Source: Bacteroidaceae bacterium (lineage in GTDB: Bacteria; Bacteroidota; Bacteroidia; Bacteroidales; Bacteroidaceae). From it: 17,005 bases of DNA. The notes beneath the pieces are model-generated. The model searched no databases. It saw only the letters and a list, made by a program, of their open reading frames with translations, and was not told where the DNA came from. Position numbers and translations under genes: made by a program. Below, piece by piece: positions 5,784 to 12,026 of the stretch (its first letter is position 1; every line of letters starts with the position of its first letter). Location of the stretch: positions 1 to 17,005 of the forward strand of contig CAAGLF010000039.1 in the NCBI GenBank assembly GCA_900770705.1, in the 5' to 3' direction.

Positions 5784-7559
5784 ATGAAAATCAAGCAAAT
5801 CACCCTGATCTTGTGTCTATTGCTGTCTGTGCTGACAGCCCGTTCGCAATCTTTCCAGCTGGGATACTGTCCCGATGATATCCCCGAAGAGCCCCTCTAT
5901 ATCGGTCTCGACGGACAGAGTGCCCGTTTCGGCGGTGCAATCTGCCTGCCCGCCTCGCGTATGAGAGGACTGGTGGGCGGAACCATCACGAAAATGCGTA
6001 TTGGCGTGGACGGCGGCATTTCCGGTCTGTTCGCGTGGATACGTTCCTCGCTCTCCGGAGCCGCCATCGTGTACAAACGGATGGATACAACGGTGGAAGG
6101 CTGGAACGAGGTGGAGTTTGACACGCCTTACACCATCACGGGCGAAACCATCTATATAGGTTTTTCCGGCACCCTGCCCACCGGCTCGCGTGGCGTCATC
6201 GTCAACGGCGAAAGCAGGGCGGGAAGCATATTCCTCTCCGTGGAAAACGAATGGGGCGACTATGCCGACCAGGACTGGGGAGCCCTCTGCGTGCAGGCCA
6301 CCGTGGAAGGCGTCACACCTGGCGAAGACCTGGCGCTGGAAGACCTGGCCGTGCAATATCCCTACTATAAAAAAGGAACGGATGCCAACTTCGGCCTGCG
6401 CATTGCCAACTACGGTATGGATCCCGTGCAGATACCCCAGCTTGTCGTCGACCTCGATGGTGCCGAAGTGGGCCTACTTGAACTGACCGACGAGCTGGCA
6501 GCAGGTGATACCCGTGAATATACCTTCGCCCTGCCCACCGACGAACTGACCGACGGCGTGCATACGCTACGCGCCTACTTCGCAGAGCCCGACGCACTGC
6601 CGGAGAACGACACCTTGGCCGTGGCCGTCAATATCTATACCGAAAGCTACCCGAAGAAAGTGCTGCTGGAACATTTTACCACGCTGGCCTGTGTCAACTG
6701 CCCCTATGGTCACCTGACCCTGCTGCAAGGCACGCAGGATAGGGACGACGTGGTATGGGTGGCCCACCACGTGGGATATTCGACCGACGAACTCACCATC
6801 GATGCCTCGCAAGACGTGATGAGCTTTGGCATAGCAAGCGCTCCTTTGGCGATGTTCGACCGTCGCTACATACCCGGCATTTCCGACGGCTCCTATCCGC
6901 GTGTGCAGATAGGCTACAGCAATCCCAGCCTCGGCGCTGCGGTGGTCTCCGAGGCCCTCAACTATTGCGCCTCCGTGCCCGCCTTTGCTTCTGTCGATGT
7001 GACGAACGAATACGATGCTGAAACGCGCGCGCTGACCGTACGCGTGAGCGGCGAACGCAACGCGATATTCTCTTCCTTCTACGACAAGGTCAACTTGACC
7101 GTAGAACTGGTGGAGAACGGCGTCCGCACGAAAAGCTACCAGATGGGTGGCACGTCGGCCGACACCGTACACAGCAACGTGCTCCGTGAAGTGCTCACCG
7201 AAACCTTCGGAAAGGAGGTGGAGTGGGACGGAAACAAGTATGAATACAGTTTCCAGCTGACCCTTCCCGACACGTGGAATGTCAACCGCCTGCGCACCGT
7301 GGCCTTCCTGTCGCAACCCTTTGTTCCCGGACAGACTGCCGCCACCGACGCGCCCGTGATCAATGCCAATGCAACCCCCGTGGCCGGAACTGCCGAGGGG
7401 ATAGAGAATGTGGAGGTGGCAGATACCGTGCAGAACCGCGAGTGGTACAACCTGCAGGGACAGCGCATAAGCGAACCTTCGGCCGCTATCCCCGGCGTTT
7501 ACGTGGAGCGTATCCACACTACGTCCGGCATTCGTGTGCGGAAAGTGGTATACAAGTAA
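5784..7559 (+). CDS. Omp28-related exported protein with T9SS-type C-terminus
   Basis: The 591-aa protein begins with a signal peptide (MKIKQITLILCLLLSVLTARS, cut near SQS). Residues about 25-175 look like a beta-sandwich domain, followed by an Ig-like or CARDB-like segment around 185-285 (EDLAVQYPYYKKGTDANFG). At 290-345 is the hallmark of Omp28-related proteins, KKVLLEHFTTLACVNCPYGH, a thioredoxin-like segment with C303-x-x-C306. The last roughly 45 residues (WYNLQGQRI ... GVYVER ... RKVVYK) match the short T9SS type A sorting domain of Prevotella-type proteins, which directs secretion and surface attachment. Role unknown; the CxxC suggests a disulfide or redox function but no activity can be claimed. 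The next exported gene follows 54 nt later in the same direction. Confidence 0.85.
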   Translation: MKIKQITLILCLLLSVLTARSQSFQLGYCPDDIPEEPLYIGLDGQSARFGGAICLPASRMRGLVGGTITKMRIGVDGGISGLFAWIRSSLSGAAIVYKRMDTTVEGWNEVEFDTPYTITGETIYIGFSGTLPTGSRGVIVNGESRAGSIFLSVENEWGDYADQDWGALCVQATVEGVTPGEDLALEDLAVQYPYYKKGTDANFGLRIANYGMDPVQIPQLVVDLDGAEVGLLELTDELAAGDTREYTFALPTDELTDGVHTLRAYFAEPDALPENDTLAVAVNIYTESYPKKVLLEHFTTLACVNCPYGHLTLLQGTQDRDDVVWVAHHVGYSTDELTIDASQDVMSFGIASAPLAMFDRRYIPGISDGSYPRVQIGYSNPSLGAAVVSEALNYCASVPAFASVDVTNEYDAETRALTVRVSGERNAIFSSFYDKVNLTVELVENGVRTKSYQMGGTSADTVHSNVLREVLTETFGKEVEWDGNKYEYSFQLTLPDTWNVNRLRTVAFLSQPFVPGQTAATDAPVINANATPVAGTAEGIENVEVADTVQNREWYNLQGQRISEPSAAIPGVYVERIHTTSGIRVRKVVYK

Positions 7560-7613
7560 TGCTTCAATGCTGAATAGACAAATCATTCATTATCATTCAT
7601 AAAAATAAAGCTT

Positions 7614-9389
7614 ATGAAAAGAATTTTACTTATGGCTGCCCTGGCAGCAACGATGTCGGTCGGTGCTTCTGCACAGTATGCAGAAAAACTGACGCAGGCT
7701 TCCTATTCCTCCATCTCGCCCAACGGCACCTGGCTGGCCGAGAACTTCGAGGGTTCCGTGTCCGTCTACAATCGTGCCACGCAGCAGCGCGACGAGTTCA
7801 TCAGTGATATGGGCTCCTTCTCCCTCGGTCTGGGCAACTGTGTGAGCAACAACGGCGTAGTAGTCGGCGCAGCCGATGAAGGTGCTCCCGTACTCTTTGT
7901 AGATGGCGACACCATCTCGCTGCCCGTAGGCGACATTGAACTCTTCTACGGTAGCTGTGCCAACGGCATTACGCCCGATGGAAGCGTAATTGTCGGCAGC
8001 CTCGCTTGCGGCAACTACCTTTCCGAAGATCCCGATGCCAGTCTCTTCCTGGTTCCCGTACTTTGGAAGCAGAACGCCGACGGCTCCTATGCCGACTTCG
8101 AGGTGCTTCCCTATCCCGCAAAAGACTTTCAGGGAAAGACTCCGCAGTACATCACGGCCCTTGCCGTGTCGGAAGATGGAAAAACCATCGTCGGACAGCT
8201 GACGGACTGGAGTGGTACGGTTGTCGTCCCCCTCGTATACAAGCAGGCTGAGGACGGAACGTGGAGCTACAGTCTTATCTCTGAGGATCTGCTCTACGAC
8301 AAGGAGCTCGTGGCTCAGCTTCCCGAATGTCCCAGCTTCACGGCAAACTATCCGAATGCCGAGGATTATATGACGGAAGAGGAGAAAGCAGCCTATGCTG
8401 CCGCTATGGAGGCATACAATGAGGCACTGGATGCTTACTATAATGGCTTGATAGAGGAATGGCCTGCTATGCCCTATGCCAAAGACTTTATAGGCGAAGA
8501 AGGCCTTGCCGCCTACGAGGAGGCCATAGCAGCCTACTATGCAGCCTATGATGCTTATGAAGAAGCCTATTTGCAGTACGAAGAAGCTTACGATGCCGCA
8601 GTATTCGGCACCAGCTTTGCCTTCAATTCCGTGAAGATCTCTTCCAACGGCCGCTATGTCGGCACGGAACTCTCCGAACCCGACCCCAACTCTGCTGGAG
8701 GATGGGGACCGACGCCCGTCATACTGACCCCCGGTATCATCGACCTGCAGGCAGACGCTCCGGCCTTCGAGGCACTGAACGGTACGGATATGCTGGTATC
8801 TTGCGTCAGCGACGAAGGTCTCGTGATGGCCGCTACGCCTGCTACGGAATACAGCCGTTGCACCGTGGTCTATGCAGACAAGAACGCCGAGCCGCAGCCT
8901 ATTGTAGACTATGTGAAGGCTAAGAACGAGGAACTCGGTAACTGGATTGACGAGAACCTGCGCTTCGACGTGACGGAAGTCAGCTACGATGACGAATGGA
9001 ACGAAGTCGTGACCCTTCACGAGGACAGCCTCATCACCGGTACGCTCTACGCTACGCCAGACGGCGCCGTGCTCTGCTCTTTCCTCTATGATATGTGGAG
9101 CGAAGAGGAGGCCGGTCCTCTCAGCTACGTCGTTGACTTCTTCGGCGTGCCCGCCGGTATCGAACAGATCGGGGCAGCCGGCCGCCAGCCCGGCCTGAAG
9201 GTTGTCGACGGTCGCCTCTGTGTCGACGGCGACGTTCGCAAGGTGAGCATCATCGATGCTTCCGGTCGCACGCTCCGCACAATGAATGGCAGTGGAGCCG
9301 CCCTGCAGTTCGGGGCCACCGGTGCCTACATCGTTCGTATGGAATGCAGCGACGGCAGTGTAGTCAGCCGCAAGGTGCTCGTGAAGTAA
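7614..9389 (+). CDS. Exported beta-propeller-like protein with Tyr/Ala-rich helical insert and T9SS domain
   Basis: The 591-aa protein starts with a clear signal peptide (MKRILLMAALAATMSVGASA, cut before QYAEK). Repeated phrases of the type SISPNGTW, GITPDGSVIVGS, AVSEDGKTIVGQ and KISSNGRYVGTE indicate beta-propeller-like blades. Between blades, residues 253-329 form a long predicted helix rich in Tyr, Ala and Glu with a Y-x-x-A spacing (AAYEEAIAAYYAAYDAYEEA). The C-terminal 65 residues (KVSIIDASGRTLRTM ... GAYIVRM ... SRKVLVK) are a T9SS type A sorting domain. I do not recognise a specific family or function. Probably cotranscribed with the Omp28-related gene. A hairpin with U7 follows the stop. 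Confidence 0.8.
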   Translation: MKRILLMAALAATMSVGASAQYAEKLTQASYSSISPNGTWLAENFEGSVSVYNRATQQRDEFISDMGSFSLGLGNCVSNNGVVVGAADEGAPVLFVDGDTISLPVGDIELFYGSCANGITPDGSVIVGSLACGNYLSEDPDASLFLVPVLWKQNADGSYADFEVLPYPAKDFQGKTPQYITALAVSEDGKTIVGQLTDWSGTVVVPLVYKQAEDGTWSYSLISEDLLYDKELVAQLPECPSFTANYPNAEDYMTEEEKAAYAAAMEAYNEALDAYYNGLIEEWPAMPYAKDFIGEEGLAAYEEAIAAYYAAYDAYEEAYLQYEEAYDAAVFGTSFAFNSVKISSNGRYVGTELSEPDPNSAGGWGPTPVILTPGIIDLQADAPAFEALNGTDMLVSCVSDEGLVMAATPATEYSRCTVVYADKNAEPQPIVDYVKAKNEELGNWIDENLRFDVTEVSYDDEWNEVVTLHEDSLITGTLYATPDGAVLCSFLYDMWSEEEAGPLSYVVDFFGVPAGIEQIGAAGRQPGLKVVDGRLCVDGDVRKVSIIDASGRTLRTMNGSGAALQFGATGAYIVRMECSDGSVVSRKVLVK

Positions 9390-9440
9390 ATGCCCCACCG
9401 GACCTGGGAGATTGCCAACTTCCCGAAGTCCGTTCAACTT

Positions 9441-9500
9441 TCTCCGTGAAAGAAAAAAATATCTCCGTGAAAGAAAAAACTTTCACGGAGATATTTTTTT
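9441..9500 (+). terminator. Terminator with duplicated arm, after the T9SS protein gene
   Basis: Arm 9453-9473 and arm 9480-9500 form a perfect 21-bp stem with a 6-nt A loop. The 3' arm ends in seven T, giving a normal U tract for plus-strand termination. A second direct copy of the left arm word (TCTCCGTGAAAGAAAAAA, 9441-9458 and 9462-9479) lies 21 nt upstream. The complement contains TTTTTTCTTTC, the word found in the repeats at 276-334 and 5379-5466. Confidence 0.85.
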
Positions 9501-9600
9501 CTTCTAAGCCATCTCTTTCTCCTTGCTACGGACGTAAACAAACGAAACAAGCAGCCTGAGACCCTCGATACAGTAGGGAAGCAAAAAAATATCGCCACAA

Positions 9601-9632
9601 CTTGCGGAATTCCCGATAAAAAACTAATTTTG
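9601..9632 (+). promoter_or_regulatory. Promoter of the NifU-like/GGGtGRT operon (CTTG-N20-TAATTTTG)
   Basis: TAATTTTG (9625-9632) matches TAnnTTTG and CTTG (9601-9604) lies 20 nt upstream, the same arrangement as at panC. The expected transcription start is near 9639, about 33 nt before the ATG at 9672. This also argues against the longer in-frame start at 9630, which would lie inside the promoter. Confidence 0.7.
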
Positions 9633-9671
9633 CTTCGGAATACCATTAACCACATTATTTATAAACGAACA

Positions 9672-10373
9672 ATGGAATACTCTCACGAAGTTCAGAACAT
9701 GTGTTGCGTGGCCAAAGGTCCCAACCATGGTCCCGCACCTATCCCCGAAGAAGGAAAGTGGGTGCAAGCAAAGGAAATTAAGGACATCTCCGGTTTGACA
9801 CACGGTGTGGGTTGGTGTGCTCCTCAGCAGGGTGCGTGCAAGCTGACACTCAACGTAAAGGAAGGAGTCATCGAAGAATGTCTTGTTGAAACCATCGGTT
9901 GCTCCGGTATGACCCATTCCGCAGCAATGGCTTCCGAGATTCTGCCCGGCAAGACCATTCTCGAAGCGCTCAACACCGACCTCGTTTGCGATGCCATCAA
10001 TACCGCTATGCGTGAGCTCTTTCTTCAGATCGTTTACGGCCGTACACAGAGCGCCTTCTCCGAGGGCGGCCTCGTTATCGGTGCCGGACTCGAAGACTTG
10101 GGCAAGGGCCTCATCAGCCAGATGGGTACACTCTACGGTACCAAGGTGAAAGGCGCCCGTTACCTGCAGTTGACCGAAGGTTACATCACGAAGATGTATC
10201 TCGACAAGGACGATCAGGTGTGCGGCTACGAGTTCGTTCATATGGGCAAGTTTATGGATGCCGTCAAGAAGGGCGTTCCCGCCGACGAAGCCCTCAAGAG
10301 CGTCACCGGAACCTACGGACGCACGAAAGAAGAAGATGGTGCCGTTAAATCTATTGACCCACGTAAAGAATAA
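9672..10373 (+). CDS. NifU-like iron-sulfur cluster assembly scaffold protein
   Basis: The 233-aa protein (start MEYSHEVQNM) resembles the NifU N-terminal/IscU fold. GVGWCAPQQGACKLTLNV (45-62) takes the place of the GDxMKLxxxV segment, and GVIEECLVETIGCSGMTHSAAMASE (65-89) the place of GxIxxxxFxxxGCxxxxASSS. Cysteines at 49, 56, 70 and 77 are in position to hold a cluster. C11, C12, C106 and C184 are additional. Residues from about 120 onward form a C-terminal extension not found in the short IscU type. The protein probably binds or transfers an Fe-S cluster in the cytoplasm. The next gene, 17 nt downstream, encodes a GGGtGRT protein. I recall this pairing from other anaerobes, which suggests a dedicated scaffold rather than the general ISC/SUF system. 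Which ligands are used and what is the target are unknown. Confidence 0.8.
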   Translation: MEYSHEVQNMCCVAKGPNHGPAPIPEEGKWVQAKEIKDISGLTHGVGWCAPQQGACKLTLNVKEGVIEECLVETIGCSGMTHSAAMASEILPGKTILEALNTDLVCDAINTAMRELFLQIVYGRTQSAFSEGGLVIGAGLEDLGKGLISQMGTLYGTKVKGARYLQLTEGYITKMYLDKDDQVCGYEFVHMGKFMDAVKKGVPADEALKSVTGTYGRTKEEDGAVKSIDPRKE

Positions 10374-10374
10374 T

Positions 10375-10381
10375 AAGGAGG
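10375..10381 (+). promoter_or_regulatory. Canonical Shine-Dalgarno sequence before the GGGtGRT gene
   Basis: AAGGAGG lies 9 nt before the ATG at 10391, a perfect match to the anti-Shine-Dalgarno core at ideal distance. Such sites are rare in Bacteroidota, and no comparable site precedes the other genes checked in this window (for example panC, the Omp28-related gene, the NifU-like gene). Confidence 0.85.
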
Positions 10382-10390
10382 ACTGCTACT

Positions 10391-11410
10391 ATGATTAGAG
10401 AAGTAAAATTTGAATCGCAAGACCGTCGTATCAAGCAGATCCTTGCTTGTCTGAACGCTCATGGTATCTCTTCCATCGAAGAGGCCAACCAAATCTGCGA
10501 AGACGCAGGGCTCGATCCCTACAAGACCTGTGAGGAAACGCAGATGATTTGTTTTGAAAACGCCAAGTGGGCCTACGTTGTCGGCACCGCCATCGCGCTC
10601 AAGGAAAAAGCCAAGGACGCAGTGCAAGCCGCTGAATACATCGGCGAAGGCCTCCAGAGTTTCTGCATTCCCGGCTCTGTGGCTGACGACCGCAAAGTTG
10701 GCGTAGGCCACGGCAAACTTGCTGCACGCCTGCTCAGCCCCGAAACCAAGTGCTTCGCCTTCTTGGCCGGACACGAGAGCTTCGCTGCTGCCGAAGGCGC
10801 CATCAAAATCGCCCAGATGGCCAATAAGTCGCGCCCCGCTGACAAGCCGCTTCGCTGTATCCTCAACGGACTCGGCAAGGACGCCGCTATGATCATCAGC
10901 CGTATCAACGGATTTACCTATGTACAGACCAAGTTCGACTACTACACCGGCGAACTCAAGGAAGTGGCCCGCACTCCCTACAGCAATGGTCCCCGTGCTG
11001 CCGTTAACTGCTATGGAGCAGATGATGTCCGCGAAGGCGTAGCCATTATGTGGAAAGAGGAAGTCGACGTATCTATTACGGGTAACTCTACCAATCCTAC
11101 ACGCTTCCAGCACCCCGTTGCCGGCACCTACAAGAAAGAACGCGTACTCGCAGGCAAACCCTATTTCAGCGTAGCCAGCGGTGGTGGTACCGGACGTACC
11201 CTCCATCCCGACAATATGGCTGCCGGTCCCGCTTCCTACGGTATGACCGACACGATGGGACGTATGCACTCCGACGCCCAGTTCGCAGGAAGTTCCTCTG
11301 TGCCTGCTCACGTTGAAATGATGGGCTTCCTCGGTATCGGTAACAACCCGATGGTGGGATGTTCCGTAGCCTGCGCCGTTAATGTAGACCTCGCTCTGAA
11401 CAAAAAGTAA
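10391..11410 (+). CDS. GGGtGRT family protein
   Basis: The 339-aa protein carries the family-defining motif SGGGTGRT (263-270). It also contains ten cysteines (20, 36, 47, 54, 92, 121, 156, 207, 324, 328), including GCSVAC near the C-terminus. There is no signal peptide or membrane segment, so it should be cytoplasmic. Other conserved-looking stretches are GVGHGKLAARLL (104-115), LAGHESFAAAEGAIKIAQMA (125-144) and MVGCSVACAVNVDLALNKK at the end. The family is named only for its motif and has no function that I know of. Operon position after a NifU-like scaffold and the many cysteines suggest an Fe-S or other metal cofactor (inference). A bidirectional-looking hairpin terminator follows 31 nt after the stop. 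Confidence 0.9.
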   Translation: MIREVKFESQDRRIKQILACLNAHGISSIEEANQICEDAGLDPYKTCEETQMICFENAKWAYVVGTAIALKEKAKDAVQAAEYIGEGLQSFCIPGSVADDRKVGVGHGKLAARLLSPETKCFAFLAGHESFAAAEGAIKIAQMANKSRPADKPLRCILNGLGKDAAMIISRINGFTYVQTKFDYYTGELKEVARTPYSNGPRAAVNCYGADDVREGVAIMWKEEVDVSITGNSTNPTRFQHPVAGTYKKERVLAGKPYFSVASGGGTGRTLHPDNMAAGPASYGMTDTMGRMHSDAQFAGSSSVPAHVEMMGFLGIGNNPMVGCSVACAVNVDLALNKK

Positions 11411-11440
11411 GTTCGCAAACAGCGATATTTGCGCAAAAAC

Positions 11441-11479
11441 ATATCTCCCACGATCCGAAGCGGTCGTGGGAGATATTTT
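11441..11479 (+). terminator. Intrinsic terminator of the NifU-like/GGGtGRT operon
   Basis: ATATCTCCCACGA (11441-11453) pairs perfectly with 11464-11476. Three further inner pairs (CCG/CGG) form after a bulged T, and the stem runs into TTTT. The outer word ATATCTCC is shared with the terminator at 9453-9500. Confidence 0.88.
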
Positions 11480-11550
11480 GATATAGACAGTTTCCTCCTA
11501 ATGGGATTTTTTGACACTTTACTTTATCCTAATGGCAATGTTTGCTAAGT

Positions 11551-11594
11551 AAAAATAGAAATCCGAAAACCTTGCACAAAAGGTTTTCGGATTT
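11551..11594 (-). terminator. Terminator of the tRNA-Met transcript
   Basis: Arms 11559-11573 and 11580-11594 form a perfect 15-bp stem (AAATCCGAAAACCTT and its complement) with loop GCACAA. On the minus strand it is followed by CTATTTTT, a U tract. It lies 7 nt beyond the 3' end of the tRNA, as expected for a single-gene transcript. Confidence 0.85.
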
Positions 11595-11601
11595 TCTGTT
11601 G

Positions 11602-11674
11602 TTGCGGAGATCCGACTCGAACGAATGACCTCCAGGTTATGAGCCTGGCGAGCTACCAACTGCTCCACTCCGCG
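11602..11674 (-). tRNA. Initiator tRNA-Met (anticodon CAT)
   Basis: A complete 73-nt cloverleaf reads on the minus strand. The acceptor stem is CGCGGAG/CTCCGC, with the first base C facing A72, the unpaired 1-72 position that marks bacterial initiator tRNAs. The D stem has A11:U24, another initiator feature. The anticodon loop is CTCATAA (CAT) on stem CCAGG/CCTGG. The T loop is TTCGAGT. CCA is not encoded. The usual three G:C pairs below the anticodon loop are reduced to two, since position 29:41 is A:U. Confidence 0.95.
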
Positions 11675-11729
11675 ATGTTAGTGTGTGTTTGCTTTTGCGT
11701 GAAGGGCTTCTCCTTCCGTTTTGCGAGTG

Positions 11730-11760
11730 CAAAATTACGAAGTATATTTGAGTTGACAAA
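11730..11760 (-). promoter_or_regulatory. Promoter of the initiator tRNA-Met (TTTG-N19-TAATTTTG)
   Basis: On the minus strand the -7 element TAATTTTG (11730-11737) and -33 element TTTG (11757-11760) are 19 nt apart, matching the Bacteroidota consensus and the tRNA-Gly promoter. The leader would be about 50 nt. From here to 11949 the sequence is partly AT-rich and I see no gene or repeat in it. Confidence 0.8.
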
Positions 11761-11949
11761 ATATATTTCGGAAAAAGTGTGGTTTTATGGATGGAAATGT
11801 TTGTTTGAGGTTTTAATCGGGGCTTATGCGTGTATAAAAAGGGCTTTTTGTTCGATAAAACTGGGAAGTTTTCGCGGAAAAGTCGGATGATTCTGCTGTT
11901 GGAGGGGATTGTTCGGGCCGCCGTCATCGCATGGTGGTGCAGCTGGCTG

Positions 11950-11996
11950 AAAAATACGGCCACGACGTCGGTGTGTGTGCCCAACGTCGTGGCCGT
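11950..11996 (-). terminator. Intrinsic terminator of the S9 peptidase gene
   Basis: Arms 11956-11968 and 11984-11996 pair perfectly over 13 bp (ACGGCCACGACGT and its complement) with a 15-nt loop. On the minus strand the stem is followed by ATTTTTC, a U tract. It lies about 30 nt after the stop codon. Confidence 0.88.
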
Positions 11997-12026
11997 TTGT
12001 CTATAGCTCGTGTATATTTGTGGACG

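Noticed and set aside
7626..9437. 603-codon open frame antisense to the T9SS propeller-like gene
   Set aside because: It mirrors the real gene almost end to end, and its product has no signal or motif. The sense protein has a signal peptide and a sorting domain. The frame stays open because of the codon bias of the sense gene.
9630..9671. Longer start for the NifU-like protein (MLRNTINH...)
   Set aside because: The start codon would lie within the -7 promoter element, before the likely transcription start.
11496..11535. Direct repeat TCCTAATGG, 31 nt apart, considered as attachment site or insertion footprint
   Set aside because: It is nine bases in AT-rich intergenic sequence with no integrase or mobile gene nearby.
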